Source: Priestia aryabhattai B8W22
Lineage (GTDB): Bacteria; Bacillota; Bacilli; Bacillales; Bacillaceae_H
NCBI RefSeq assembly: GCF_000956595.1
Contig: NZ_JYOO01000012.1
Location: forward strand, 62,001-126,000
Direction of reading: 5' to 3'
DNA: 64,000 nucleotides
A program made the translations under genes and the position numbers. Positions 23,363 to 31,725 of the stretch are shown here, one piece after another. The notes below the pieces were generated by a model. The model saw only the letters and a program-made list of their open reading frames with translations, had not been told where the DNA came from and searched no databases. Position 1 is the stretch's first letter; each line of letters begins with the position of its first letter.

Positions 23363-24694
23363 TTAGAAAAACGTTAGTCCTATAGCAAAAATAAAGCCTG
23401 ATACAATTAAGGTCGTCACGCAGTAGCCCATTATATCGCGTGCTCCGAGCCCTGCGATAGCTAGTGCAGGCAGTGCCCAAAACGGCTGAGCCATATTCAT
23501 CCAGGCTTCTCCGTAAGCAATGGCCATTGCGGCGACTCCCGGATCTACGCCGAGCTGTTCAGCTGCCGGCATAATAAAAGGTCCTTGGACAACCCAGTGT
23601 CCTCCTCCCGACGGAACAAAAAAGTTCACAACGCCGGAACTTAAAAACGCGAGAAATGGAAATGTCGTTTCATTTGAAATCGAGATAAAGGCATTTGTTA
23701 GCTTACCGCCTAGGCCTGATAGCTCCATCATGCCTTGAATACCTGCGTAGAATGGAAATTGAATCACAATCCCAGCGGTTCCTTTCGCGGCATTAGAAAC
23801 GGCATTCATATAGGATAAAGGCGTGCGGTGAAGCAAAATACCCGTCGTAAAAAACAATAAATTCACTGTGTTAATATCCATTTTAAAACCGTTTGCAGCA
23901 AAATAATAAATTAAATATGAATACCCAAGAAGCGCAATTGTTAGACTTAAAAACCTGCTGTTCTCCATGCGTACAGCAAATGTTGGCTTAGAAGAAGTTG
24001 TCTCAACAACTGTAGCCGGAGCCATTTCATCTTCTGCCAATAGTCTTGGATCAATTTCTACCACTTCTTTTCCCGTCGGCATCATCAGTCTTGTCATAAT
24101 AGGAAGGACAATTAATAATCCGAGAGTAATAAATAAGTTGTACCCTGTAAAAATCGTGTCTGACAGCGGAATAAGTCCAGCCGTTTTTTCCATTGGGTTT
24201 CCAGGTGTAGCAGCGACAAGAGGAATCGAACCTGACAAGCCTCCGTGCCATGTTAAAAACCCTATGTAAGCACAGGCAATTAAAAACCGATAATCAGATC
24301 CCGGCACGCGTTTCGCTACTTCTTTCGCAAACAGCGCACCTACAATTAAGCCAAACCCCCAGTTAATCATACAGGCCATAGCTGCGCCGAGCGTGACCAG
24401 AATTACCCCTTGCGCCGGAGTTTTGGCTAACAGTGCTATGTTCACAAGCCACTTTTTTACAAGCGGCGAGCTGGCAAGCGCATGCCCTGTGACAAGCACT
24501 AAGCTCATTTGCATCGCAAATGCTAGGAGATTCCAAAAACCGCTTCCCCAAAACTGAACCATCTCAATCGGCCCGTGAGGAGTAAAAACAATACCTGATA
24601 CAAATAAAATCAGCGTCAAGATTAAAGCAAATACAAACGGATCAGGTAAAAAGCGCTGCACAAGCGCCGTAAAGAAATTAGATAACGCTTTCAT
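23363..24694 (-). CDS. AtoE-type short-chain fatty acid transporter
   Basis: The 443-aa membrane protein has about a dozen hydrophobic segments and the AtoE/short-chain fatty acid transporter signatures: LVQRFLPDPFVFALILTL, MINWGFGLIVGALFAKEVA, CAYIGFLTWHGGLSGSIPL and the late FFVPSGGGHWVVQGPFI with AMAIAYGEAWMNMAQPFWAL. It imports short-chain fatty acids such as acetoacetate or butyrate in characterised relatives. SD AAAGGAGG is well placed. No acid-activating genes are adjacent. Confidence 0.9.
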   Translation of the reverse strand: MKALSNFFTALVQRFLPDPFVFALILTLILFVSGIVFTPHGPIEMVQFWGSGFWNLLAFAMQMSLVLVTGHALASSPLVKKWLVNIALLAKTPAQGVILVTLGAAMACMINWGFGLIVGALFAKEVAKRVPGSDYRFLIACAYIGFLTWHGGLSGSIPLVAATPGNPMEKTAGLIPLSDTIFTGYNLFITLGLLIVLPIMTRLMMPTGKEVVEIDPRLLAEDEMAPATVVETTSSKPTFAVRMENSRFLSLTIALLGYSYLIYYFAANGFKMDINTVNLLFFTTGILLHRTPLSYMNAVSNAAKGTAGIVIQFPFYAGIQGMMELSGLGGKLTNAFISISNETTFPFLAFLSSGVVNFFVPSGGGHWVVQGPFIMPAAEQLGVDPGVAAMAIAYGEAWMNMAQPFWALPALAIAGLGARDIMGYCVTTLIVSGFIFAIGLTFF

Positions 24695-24708
24695 TTTACT
24701 CCTCCTTT

Positions 24709-24724
24709 ACAGGAATACTCCTGT
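24709..24724. promoter_or_regulatory. Inverted repeat in the AtoE leader
   Basis: The repeat ACAGGA-ATAC-TCCTGT lies between the promoter and the SD of the AtoE-type gene. It could be an operator or a small leader hairpin partly covering the SD region. Confidence 0.35.
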
Positions 24725-24749
24725 GAATAAATGTCGACAAGCATCTTTA

Positions 24750-24778
24750 ATTATACATAATTTGTTGAAAATTGTTAA
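24750..24778 (-). promoter_or_regulatory. Promoter of the AtoE-type gene
   Basis: On the minus strand the -35 is TTAACA (24773-24778), the spacer is 17 bp and the -10 is a consensus TATAAT (24750-24755). Confidence 0.7.
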
Positions 24779-24794
24779 TATTTAGTTTAAATAA

Positions 24795-24823
24795 AAAACC
24801 CTTCTGTTTTTCAGAAAGGTTTT
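24795..24823 (-). terminator. Terminator of the GNAT gene
   Basis: The stem at 24795-24806 with 24812-24823 has one mismatch and is followed on the minus strand by a T run; it begins at the stop codon of the GNAT gene. Confidence 0.8.
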
Positions 24824-25307
24824 ACACACTAAAGGTTTGAATAAGAGTTGGCTCTCCGTCAAGTTCAATTTTCTTTTCTTGAAAGGAAATATGTAAGCTT
24901 TCATAAATATGTTTCCAAAATGAAATAGCTCGCTTATTGCCTGCAAGCTCAATAATCATATACGTTCCTTTTCGATGAGAGAAAATGTCTTTTACCGTTT
25001 TGGAAGCAATGCCCTGCCCTCGGTATTTGTTTAAAATAAAAAAATCATTGATGCAGTAATCTGCTTCTTGCTGAAGTGCGGGCTGTTCAAGAAGTAAAAA
25101 AAAGCCCGTCAGCTTATCATCTACTTTAATAAAGTATGGCGAGAGGCCTTCTACTTTCCAAAACAGCGGCAGCTCTTCAAAGTGGAAAGCTCCATCTTCG
25201 CGAATATCTAAAGAAGGCGTATACGCAGATAAATCGTGGAGATAAAGAGAATACAAATTTTGCAAAACGCCCGCTTGGCTTTTAGGTACTTTTTCAATCG
25301 TAAGCAT
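24822..25307 (-). CDS. GNAT family N-acetyltransferase
   Basis: The 161-aa protein carries the acetyl-CoA binding core: YCINDFFILNKYRGQGIASK (the R-G-Q-G-I-A pyrophosphate loop) followed by the MIIELAGNKRAISFWKHIYE motif B. It probably acetylates an amine on a small molecule or protein; the substrate is unknown. The ATG at 25307 is chosen for the AAGGAGAT SD. The frame extends 36 codons further upstream but without an SD and with atypical composition. Confidence 0.8.
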   Translation of the reverse strand: MLTIEKVPKSQAGVLQNLYSLYLHDLSAYTPSLDIREDGAFHFEELPLFWKVEGLSPYFIKVDDKLTGFFLLLEQPALQQEADYCINDFFILNKYRGQGIASKTVKDIFSHRKGTYMIIELAGNKRAISFWKHIYESLHISFQEKKIELDGEPTLIQTFSV

Positions 25308-25411
25308 TCTTAGTTCATCTCCTTCTTTTCCTATCATAAGGGTTTTTTCTGAAAGTTTACAGTAAAAATGTTTGAGGCAAAGTGAAGATGGATAGTCAAA
25401 AGGCTCTTTTT

Positions 25412-25645
25412 TCATCTTGTAGATGTATGAAACGCAATAAAAAAACGATCATCTCCGGTACTGTACACTCCGTCTGATAATCGTTTTTTATGTTTTGTGT
25501 GCTGGTGCTGAAGTTTTTCCTGCTTTGTTTTGGTTTTGCGCGTTTCCATGTCTGCAAATACAAACAGACTGCGGTTTAATTCTGGATTTCGCTTTCCTTC
25601 ACGCGTCATTTTATCACGCATTTTTTTTGCTTTTGACTTTGCCAT
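25412..25645 (-). CDS. Small basic Bacillus protein of unknown function
   Basis: The 77-aa protein is strongly basic at the N-terminus (MAKSKAKKMRDKMTREGKRN) and contains KTKQEKLQHQHTKHKKR and a GDDRFF motif near the C-terminus. It resembles a family of short basic proteins conserved in Bacillus (possibly YqkK-like; I am not certain). The gene's own terminator hairpin lies inside the last third of the reading frame: AAACGAT codons form one arm and the GATGATCGTTTTTTT codons of DDRFF form the other arm and T run. Confidence 0.65.
   Translation of the reverse strand: MAKSKAKKMRDKMTREGKRNPELNRSLFVFADMETRKTKTKQEKLQHQHTKHKKRLSDGVYSTGDDRFFIAFHTSTR
25441..25488 (-). terminator. Terminator hairpin embedded in a coding sequence
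   Basis: AAAAACGAT (25441-25449) pairs with ATCGTTTTT (25480-25488), with further pairing inside, and on the minus strand is followed by a T run. It lies wholly inside the 77-codon gene, 29 nt before its stop codon. Confidence 0.6.
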
Positions 25646-25746
25646 GTAACGTTCCTCCCTATATAAACGATGTATACATATCTTACTGCTTTTTTATAAA
25701 TTGTCAAGTGCAGAAGCACTGATGTGTTAACAGTACTTCTGTATAG

Positions 25747-25932
25747 TCATGACTCTTTATTTTTCAGCATATCATCTAATTTTTGTTCCATTCTCTGAAG
25801 CCTTTTTTCATTTACTCCCTGCTTTTGAATCAATCTTTTTAAGCCTATAATAAATGCGATAATAACTCCTGCTCCTCCTATAAGGATCAGCAGCATAAGA
25901 ATTTGAAAAATAATATCACCTATATTAACCAT
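25747..25932 (-). CDS. DUF4083-like small membrane protein
   Basis: The 61-aa protein starts MVNIGDIIFQILMLLILIGG, has one long membrane helix and a charged coiled tail NEKRLQRMEQKLDDMLKNKE. This layout fits DUF4083 proteins of Bacillus (from memory), whose function is unknown. The SD is GGTGGA. It is a single gene. Confidence 0.65.
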   Translation of the reverse strand: MVNIGDIIFQILMLLILIGGAGVIIAFIIGLKRLIQKQGVNEKRLQRMEQKLDDMLKNKES

Positions 25933-26003
25933 AGTTCCACCTTTAATCTATTTTTTTACATTATATCATTTATTTGGATGTATATCGCTTTATTTTATAA
26001 AAA

Positions 26004-26025
26004 AAGCTCTCAGTGCTGAGAGCTT
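26004..26025 (-). terminator. Terminator of the CapA-like gene
   Basis: The 10-bp perfect stem AAGCTCTCAG/CTGAGAGCTT, followed by a T run on the minus strand, starts at the stop codon. Confidence 0.8.
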
Positions 26026-27131
26026 CATTTACTATCTTCATCATAAACCGTCCACTTTTCCTGTTTGATTTGATTGGAAACATCAATCAGTTTATTTTTC
26101 ACCCGGTTCTTCTCTGCTCCTGTTAAAGGCGTAGGTCGGTAGTCGTTTCGCGCCGTTGTGGAAGAAATACGGAATGGAATGACGTTGATGTCTTTATTCG
26201 TCGTTAGCTTTCCATCTTTAATCGTAAACGTCTGCTGAAATACAAATGTGTCCTTATCACTTGGATTTTTGTTTCCGCCAAACATAAAGTTTCCTAAGCT
26301 ATAGACAATAAATTTATTTTTGTATTCTTCAATTCCTTGAACAACGTGAGGGTGATGACCTAAAATCAAATCTGCTCCGTTATCAATTGTATACTTCGCC
26401 AATGCTTGCTGCGCTGTATCAGGAACATAGTGTCGCTCAGATCCCCAGTGGAAATGCACAATGATAATTTTGGCACCTTTCTCTTTTAAAGACTTAATTC
26501 CGTCTTTAATCTGACTTCTTATTTCTTTTGTATCATCCCAGCCCGGATATCCAAGCAATCCTACTTTGACTCCTTTTACCGTTGTGATATATGTATCTTC
26601 ATAGCCAAAATAGCCTATTCCGCTTTTCTTTAAGTTTTCTCGTGTATCATCATATCCTTGCTGTAAATAATCATGCGTATGATTATTAGCTAAGTTAACG
26701 GTTTCAATACTTCCTTGTTTTAAAATATTCACAAAAGAAGGATCGCCTTTAAAACGAAATGTTTTACTTGCTTTTTCGGTCGCTGTTGTCAGCGTTGTTT
26801 CTAAATTAACCGTTGTTAAGTCATCTTGCTCAAAGATCGATTTTACATTTTGCGTAAAATACGGCAGGCCATTTCTTGCCGCTACGTCGTTAAAGGTAGA
26901 ATCGTACCCAAAGCTTTCATCGTTTCCTAAGGTAAAATCTCCCGCTGCGCTAACTTTAATGGTTGTATTGATTGCGTCTTTTTTCTCTTTTTTACTCGCT
27001 TCTTCTTTAGACTTTACTGTTTCTTCTTTTTTCTGCGGCTCAGAAGAGGTTTGTTCTCCCGCTCCTCCGCACGCTCCCAATAAAAAACACAAACTTCCAT
27101 AAATAACAGCTTTTTTTAAATACTTGTTCAT
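26025..27131 (-). CDS. CapA family lipoprotein (poly-gamma-glutamate synthesis protein-like)
   Basis: The 368-aa protein has a lipoprotein signal (lipobox LGAC, Cys about 21), a Lys/Glu-rich linker, then a CapA/PGA_cap metallophosphatase-like domain: SAAGDFTLGNDESF, NLETTLT, VNLANNHTHDY, IIIVHFHWGSE and GADLILGHHPHVVQGIE. Relatives (PgsA/CapA/YwtB) help make or export poly-gamma-glutamate, but no pgs genes are near, so the role here is open. It should act on the outer face of the membrane. Confidence 0.85.
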   Translation of the reverse strand: MNKYLKKAVIYGSLCFLLGACGGAGEQTSSEPQKKEETVKSKEEASKKEKKDAINTTIKVSAAGDFTLGNDESFGYDSTFNDVAARNGLPYFTQNVKSIFEQDDLTTVNLETTLTTATEKASKTFRFKGDPSFVNILKQGSIETVNLANNHTHDYLQQGYDDTRENLKKSGIGYFGYEDTYITTVKGVKVGLLGYPGWDDTKEIRSQIKDGIKSLKEKGAKIIIVHFHWGSERHYVPDTAQQALAKYTIDNGADLILGHHPHVVQGIEEYKNKFIVYSLGNFMFGGNKNPSDKDTFVFQQTFTIKDGKLTTNKDINVIPFRISSTTARNDYRPTPLTGAEKNRVKNKLIDVSNQIKQEKWTVYDEDSK

Positions 27132-27404
27132 GTAACGTTAAAACCCCTTTTTACGTTTTGATAACTGTGTCTGGACTTGGTGTTTACTGCTTATTTCGCC
27201 AAATACATACAATTCTCCTGTTATATCGGCAAAATAAGTGAAATTTTTATAAAAAAAGGAAATTTTTATATTCTTTTTGGGTTAGAACAAGAGTTTTTGA
27301 CTAAAAGAAAAGTAGCGCAAACGCTGCGGAGAAAACTGATGAACTGTACTAAACTTCAAGTGATTCACAAAATAGCAGAGCGATTCCAAACATCAACTAA
27401 AATA
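27132..27404. other. Intergenic stretch upstream of the CapA-like gene
   Basis: AT-rich, presumably the capA-like promoter region. A 95-codon plus-strand frame here has no SD and runs through the neighbouring terminator, so I do not call it. Confidence 0.4.
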
Positions 27405-27436
27405 AAAACCTCCTTTGCTCATGCAAAGAAGGTTTT
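27405..27436 (-). terminator. Terminator of the YeeE/YedE gene
   Basis: A 14-bp stem with one mismatch (27405-27418 with 27423-27436, 4-nt loop) and a T run on the minus strand. Confidence 0.85.
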
Positions 27437-27444
27437 ATCTAAAC

Positions 27445-28689
27445 TTAACAAATCGAATCATTAGATTTAGGGTTTTTGAGTCCAAATAACGGGCGGATAA
27501 ATAGTGCTAAGCCTGTGCCAAGCATCGCCATAACCATCCATACCCATCCGTGAAGACTAAATGAAGCAATGCCGCCAAAGTAAGCGCCGATGTTACAGCC
27601 AAAGGCAAGTCGAGCACCATATCCCATTAAAAGGCCCCCAACAACAGCTGCTCCTGCAACGCCGGGTTTAATCTTTCCTGGTTTGAACGTTCCTTGCGCC
27701 GTCGCTGAAATGAAAGCGCCTAGGATGATCCCAAAATTCAACACGCTAGTAGAGTCTGCTAGCACACTTTGCGTTAGCGCTTCTCCATTTGCTCCTTGGA
27801 AAAATCCCCAGCTTGATACATCTATCCCAGCTGCCATCATTGCTTTTCCGCCCCATAAAGCAAAGGCAGAAGTAATACCCCAAGGATTTCCTCTTACAGC
27901 AAGCGTAAATGCATTTAATACAGCCAGCACAGCCGCTGCGGTGAATAGAGGCCAAGAGCCGCGAATGATCTTTTTCCACCCTTTTGTCGTAGGAAGCTGC
28001 TTCATCATAGGCGGATTTTTCTTTTTGGCAATTTGAATCGTAATCCAGTAAATCGCTGCAAACGCGATAAGCTGTACAATCCAAGCACCAAAATAACCAA
28101 GGCCTGTCGATTCAGCTAATGAAATAGGAGGAAGCGAAGGTTGTTTTTGCCAAAATGGCAAATGATACGCCCCGAACATAGAGCCTACAATAAAAGCTAA
28201 AAGCGTTAAAATCATGGAAGAAGAGCCACCGCCTAACGAATACAGCGTTCCTGAGGCACATCCATTTCCTAGCTGCATGCCAATTCCAAACATAAACGAA
28301 CCAACTATCACGCTGACTCCTACAGGTGAAACATATCCTTTTGGCGTTACCCCTGTAAAGCTAAAGCCTGTACTTAAAATAATAGCAAACAGCGTTGACG
28401 CAATCGCTAGCATAAGCATATGCGCTTGCAAGCCTTGAACGTTGCCGACAGATACGAGTCGGCGAAATGCTGATGTAAAGCCAAAACGTGCGTACAGAAG
28501 CGTCATTCCCAGTGCTAGACCGATAGTAAATAACACACCTTGCGTCCAATCAGTCGTTAGCACAATCGCTAGAAGTAAAATAACCGCTGCTATAACCCCT
28601 CCTGCAAATAACGGCTTTTGCATAGGGCTTAATTCTGTTACAACAGTAGTTGGCTTTGATTTATATGATGAGTGCAACGTTTGTGCCAC
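27445..28689 (-). CDS. YeeE/YedE (TsuA-like) thiosulfate uptake family protein
   Basis: The 414-aa membrane protein has two homologous halves with the conserved cysteine motifs of the family: GIGMQLGNGCASGTLYSLGG in the first and GARLAFGCNIGAYFGGI in the second, followed by FSLHGWVWM. Characterised TsuA takes up thiosulfate through such cysteines. I place the start at GTG 28689, 8 nt after AAAGGAG; the GTG three codons earlier overlaps the SD. No TusA-like sulfur carrier is adjacent. Confidence 0.87.
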   Translation of the reverse strand: MAQTLHSSYKSKPTTVVTELSPMQKPLFAGGVIAAVILLLAIVLTTDWTQGVLFTIGLALGMTLLYARFGFTSAFRRLVSVGNVQGLQAHMLMLAIASTLFAIILSTGFSFTGVTPKGYVSPVGVSVIVGSFMFGIGMQLGNGCASGTLYSLGGGSSSMILTLLAFIVGSMFGAYHLPFWQKQPSLPPISLAESTGLGYFGAWIVQLIAFAAIYWITIQIAKKKNPPMMKQLPTTKGWKKIIRGSWPLFTAAAVLAVLNAFTLAVRGNPWGITSAFALWGGKAMMAAGIDVSSWGFFQGANGEALTQSVLADSTSVLNFGIILGAFISATAQGTFKPGKIKPGVAGAAVVGGLLMGYGARLAFGCNIGAYFGGIASFSLHGWVWMVMAMLGTGLALFIRPLFGLKNPKSNDSIC

Positions 28690-28826
28690 ATCATCCACTC
28701 CTTTTCTGATAGAAATACTAAGAATTAATATTTATCATCTTATAGCACTTCCCTTTCTCTGTAAACTATTTAGCAAAATGAAAGTGAATTGTTTATTTTT
28801 TGAGTATTCTTACTTTCATTCATACA

Positions 28827-28856
28827 AAAAGCAGAAGTTTCTGTTCTTCTGCTTTT
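28827..28856 (-). terminator. Terminator of the EAL-domain gene
   Basis: The perfect 11-bp stem AAAAGCAGAAG/CTTCTGCTTTT (28827-28837, 28846-28856) starts just after the stop codon at 28862. Confidence 0.85.
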
Positions 28857-28861
28857 CGCTG

Positions 28862-29900
28862 CTAAACGTAAATAGAATGAATCTCTTTTAACGGTTTAGG
28901 ATTAGGCTTTGCAAAATAATACCCTTGAAACAAATCATACCCCATCTCTATCAGGCATTTTAAATCTTCTTCTGTTTCTACCCCTTCTGCAAGAGCCTGC
29001 GCCCCCATTCTATGGGTGATAGCTAACATCTCTTGAGCCACTTTTTTTCTGTTTCTCATTCTTACTGACTCCGTTTGTGAATTCAAATGCTAATTTCACG
29101 ACGTCAGGCTCCACTTCTAAAAGCCGATTCAGCGTATTATAGCCAACTCCTACGTCATCTAAAGCATATTTAAATCCGTGGGAGCGATAATAATTCAAAA
29201 TGTTTTTCAAATGCTCAATATCTTGAACATCCTCCGTTTCAATCACTTCAAATACAATTTGCTCGGGCTTTATATTCAATTCTTTAATTAATGTAAATGT
29301 AGATGCTAAGCAATGCTCAGGGTTATATATTGCTGTAGGAATAAAGTTGATAAAAATCAGCTGATGATCAATAATACTAGCATTTTTTACAGCTTCTAAG
29401 CGGCAGGCTCGGTCAAGAGCGAAGGTTTTATTTCTTATTTGAGCAGCTTCAAACATTTTAAAAGGAGGTATAATACTTCCGTCTTCTTCTAATCCTCTTG
29501 ATAAAATTTCGTGGCCAACGATATGCACGCGTTCATGATCAACCGATACAATCGGCTGATAATACGAGCAAATTCGCTTGTCTTCAATCAGCTCATCAAT
29601 CCACAAGGCATCTTTCATTTTTTGGAAAGCGATGATTGGCTCCATGCGCGGCAGGTTTTCAAACGGGGTCCGCTGCTTGGCTTCTACAGCCCGCACATGC
29701 CGAGGGTCTAAATGCTGATGAACATAATCCATAAAACTCCAAAAGGTATCTTCTCTCATCCAGAACATATCTTCTCCAAGACTCTTCCATTGATTTTGAG
29801 AAATATCTTTAAAGTATTTTTCCAATTCCTTTACATCGTTTGATTTCTGAAAAGAAACCGTATATCCTGTCCTAATTGGCAGACACGCGTCGCAGCCCAT
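28862..29900 (-). pseudogene. EAL-domain protein gene with a frameshift in an A7 run
   Basis: One EAL domain is split over two frames. The first frame (29900 to 29010) encodes an N-terminal region with CDAC, then YYQPIVSV, GHEILSRG, FINFIPTAIY, FEVIETE and ALDDVGVGYN. The second (ending 28862) continues with AQEMLAITHRMGAQALAEGV, ETEEDLKC and FQGYYFAKPNP. Dropping one A from the seven-A run near 29041-29047 joins them into one 345-codon domain. Catalytic residues also look altered: EIL for EAL and PDVVKLA for PDxIKID. So it is either a degenerate c-di-GMP phosphodiesterase or sensor, a phase-variable gene, or a sequencing error. A palindrome covers its promoter. Confidence 0.75.
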
Positions 29901-29947
29901 AGCTCATCTTCTCCCTCATTTATCATCAGGTTTTTGTATGTATACAT

Positions 29948-29988
29948 GTATAGTTCTAGGAACTATACCACTTTTAAGAAATTTGCAA
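29948..29988 (-). promoter_or_regulatory. Promoter and palindromic operator of the EAL gene
   Basis: GTATAGTTC-TAG-GAACTATAC (29948-29968) has perfect 9-bp arms and contains the minus-strand -10 TATAGT (29962-29967). A -35 TTGCAA/TTTGCA lies at 29983-29989, spacing 15-16. The position suggests a repressor site. Confidence 0.55.
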
Positions 29989-30098
29989 ACCCTATTTTCC
30001 CTTTAAAATAGAATGCATCAAAAAGTTTTGGTAAAATGATAGACGGCTTTTATTGTCTAGATTATACGAAGAACTTGCTATAAGGAAGTGAATGATTC

Positions 30099-30431
30099 AT
30101 GAGCAAAAACCGTTTTACTAAGTGGTTTCTATTGTCTTTAACACTCTTCGCCTTAAGTACCGGAGTAATGTATTATATGCTGTATATATCGTACTGGGCG
30201 TATTCTATCAAGCTGTTTTTAATCGTGGTGCCGCTCTTTACATTATTATCGGTTGCTTTTGGTTCGTTGGTAATCGTTCATGAGCGCAAAAGAAAACGCG
30301 TATTTCAGCTGCAAAATGAAGGAGGCATTCCCAAAAATACGTTTATTCAAGGCTTTTCCGAAATAACGGTAGGAGCAGGCTGCATCTTGCTGTGCTTTTT
30401 TCTCTTTCTTTATTTTCTAATGGATTATTAA
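30099..30431 (+). CDS. Small membrane protein, unknown
   Basis: The 110-aa protein has three hydrophobic segments (about residues 9-30, 36-60 and 86-108) separated by a basic stretch HERKRKRVF and the segment NEGGIPKNTFIQGFSE. I do not recognise a family. The SD AAGGAAGTGA is near-ideal. It is a single gene with a terminator shared with the convergent alcohol dehydrogenase. Confidence 0.7.
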   Translation: MSKNRFTKWFLLSLTLFALSTGVMYYMLYISYWAYSIKLFLIVVPLFTLLSVAFGSLVIVHERKRKRVFQLQNEGGIPKNTFIQGFSEITVGAGCILLCFFLFLYFLMDY

Positions 30432-30440
30432 GTACATATA

Positions 30441-30469
30441 AAAAAGACGAGCAGGCAGCTCGTCTTTTT
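30441..30469. terminator. Bidirectional terminator
   Basis: The perfect 11-bp stem AAAAGACGAGC/GCTCGTCTTTT (30442-30452, 30458-30468) lies between convergent genes and touches the stop codon of the alcohol dehydrogenase gene. Confidence 0.85.
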
Positions 30470-31640
30470 ATTTGGATCTTTCTAGAATATCTCGAACGCT
30501 TGCATAATCAAGCTCTTTATAAATACCAACACCTGGTTTTACAAACGTCTTTTCAACAATAGCATCAAATTCAGAATCATCAATATCATAGTCACGCAAA
30601 CAGTTCGGGGCTCCTAAGTCATTCCAGAAAGTACGGAGCGCTTTTGCACCTTCCATTGCTGTTTCTTCATCGCTTTTTCCTTCTGGATTGATGCCAAATA
30701 CGTTTACAGCCAGTTGTTTTACACGAGAAGGATCTTCTTTTAACACATGCTCTAGCCAATTAGGGAACAAGATAGCAAGGCCGCCTCCGTGGGGAATATC
30801 ATACACGGCCGACAGAGCATGTTCAATACGATGAGTAGCCCAGTCTCCTCCATCCGCTCCGTTTGCTAAGCTTCCGTTAAACGCCGTCGTGCTGATATAC
30901 ATCATTGTTTCACGATACTGATAAGAACTAAGGTCTTCAAGAAGCTTAGGACCTTCTTGTACAGCCGTTCTTAGCAATGATTCAATAAAGCCATCGATCA
31001 TCGGCGTATTTCCTGTGCGATGAAAATAGTGTTCAAGCGCATGCGACATACTGTCGACAATTCCATAGACGGTTTGGTCGCGCGGCACTGAAAACGTGTA
31101 CGCCGGATCTAAGATAGAAAAGACGGGAAATACGTGAGAAGACGTCCATCCTAGCTTTTCTTTTGTTTCCCAATTTGTAATGACAGAAGTTGAATTCATT
31201 TCAGATCCTGTTGCCGCAAGTGTTAAGACCGTTCCAAAAGGAAGAGCACCTGTAATCTCTTTTTTACGTGTAATTAAGTCCCATGTATTCCCTTCATACA
31301 CGGCTCCAGCTGCGATAGCTTTTGTACAATCGATCACGCTTCCTCCCCCAACGGCTAAGAGAAAATCAATGTTTTCTTTTTTACATATGTCAACGCCTTT
31401 AGCAACCGTAGTCAAACGAGGGTTCGGTTCTACACCAGACAGCTCGTGAACAACTGCGTTAATAGACTGAAGTTCAGCTTTCACTTCGTCGTATACCCCA
31501 TTTCGTTTGATACTTCCTCCACCGTATACTAACAGAACGTTTACTTGTTTTTGATAAGAAGCAAGCTCTTGCGATAGTTTCGTAATTTGATTTTTTCCAA
31601 AGTATAATTTTGTAGGATTGTGCTGCAAAAATATATTCAT
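30468..31640 (-). CDS. Iron-containing alcohol dehydrogenase (YugJ/butanol dehydrogenase type)
   Basis: The 390-aa enzyme belongs to the iron-dependent type III alcohol dehydrogenases. It shows [35 protein letters not shown] (nucleotide site), [14 protein letters not shown] and the metal-binding region [20 protein letters not shown]. It resembles Bacillus YugJ and clostridial NADH-dependent butanol dehydrogenase, so it probably reduces aldehydes to alcohols. Single gene; a LysR regulator lies upstream on the same strand. Confidence 0.93.
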   Translation of the reverse strand: MNIFLQHNPTKLYFGKNQITKLSQELASYQKQVNVLLVYGGGSIKRNGVYDEVKAELQSINAVVHELSGVEPNPRLTTVAKGVDICKKENIDFLLAVGGGSVIDCTKAIAAGAVYEGNTWDLITRKKEITGALPFGTVLTLAATGSEMNSTSVITNWETKEKLGWTSSHVFPVFSILDPAYTFSVPRDQTVYGIVDSMSHALEHYFHRTGNTPMIDGFIESLLRTAVQEGPKLLEDLSSYQYRETMMYISTTAFNGSLANGADGGDWATHRIEHALSAVYDIPHGGGLAILFPNWLEHVLKEDPSRVKQLAVNVFGINPEGKSDEETAMEGAKALRTFWNDLGAPNCLRDYDIDDSEFDAIVEKTFVKPGVGIYKELDYASVRDILERSK

Positions 31641-31725
31641 GTTCTACACCTCTAGTTTTCATTTCTTATAAAAAGTGTAGCACGAAAGCAGCTTCATCAT
31701 TATTGAAGATTCTCTATATCTATTA

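Noticed and set aside
27177-27464. 95-codon plus-strand ORF
   Set aside because: No SD, odd composition, and it crosses the terminator of the YeeE/YedE gene.
28862-29900. Two separate EAL genes (28862-29086 and 29010-29900)
   Set aside because: They are two pieces of one domain in different frames joined by a one-base shift in an A7 run.
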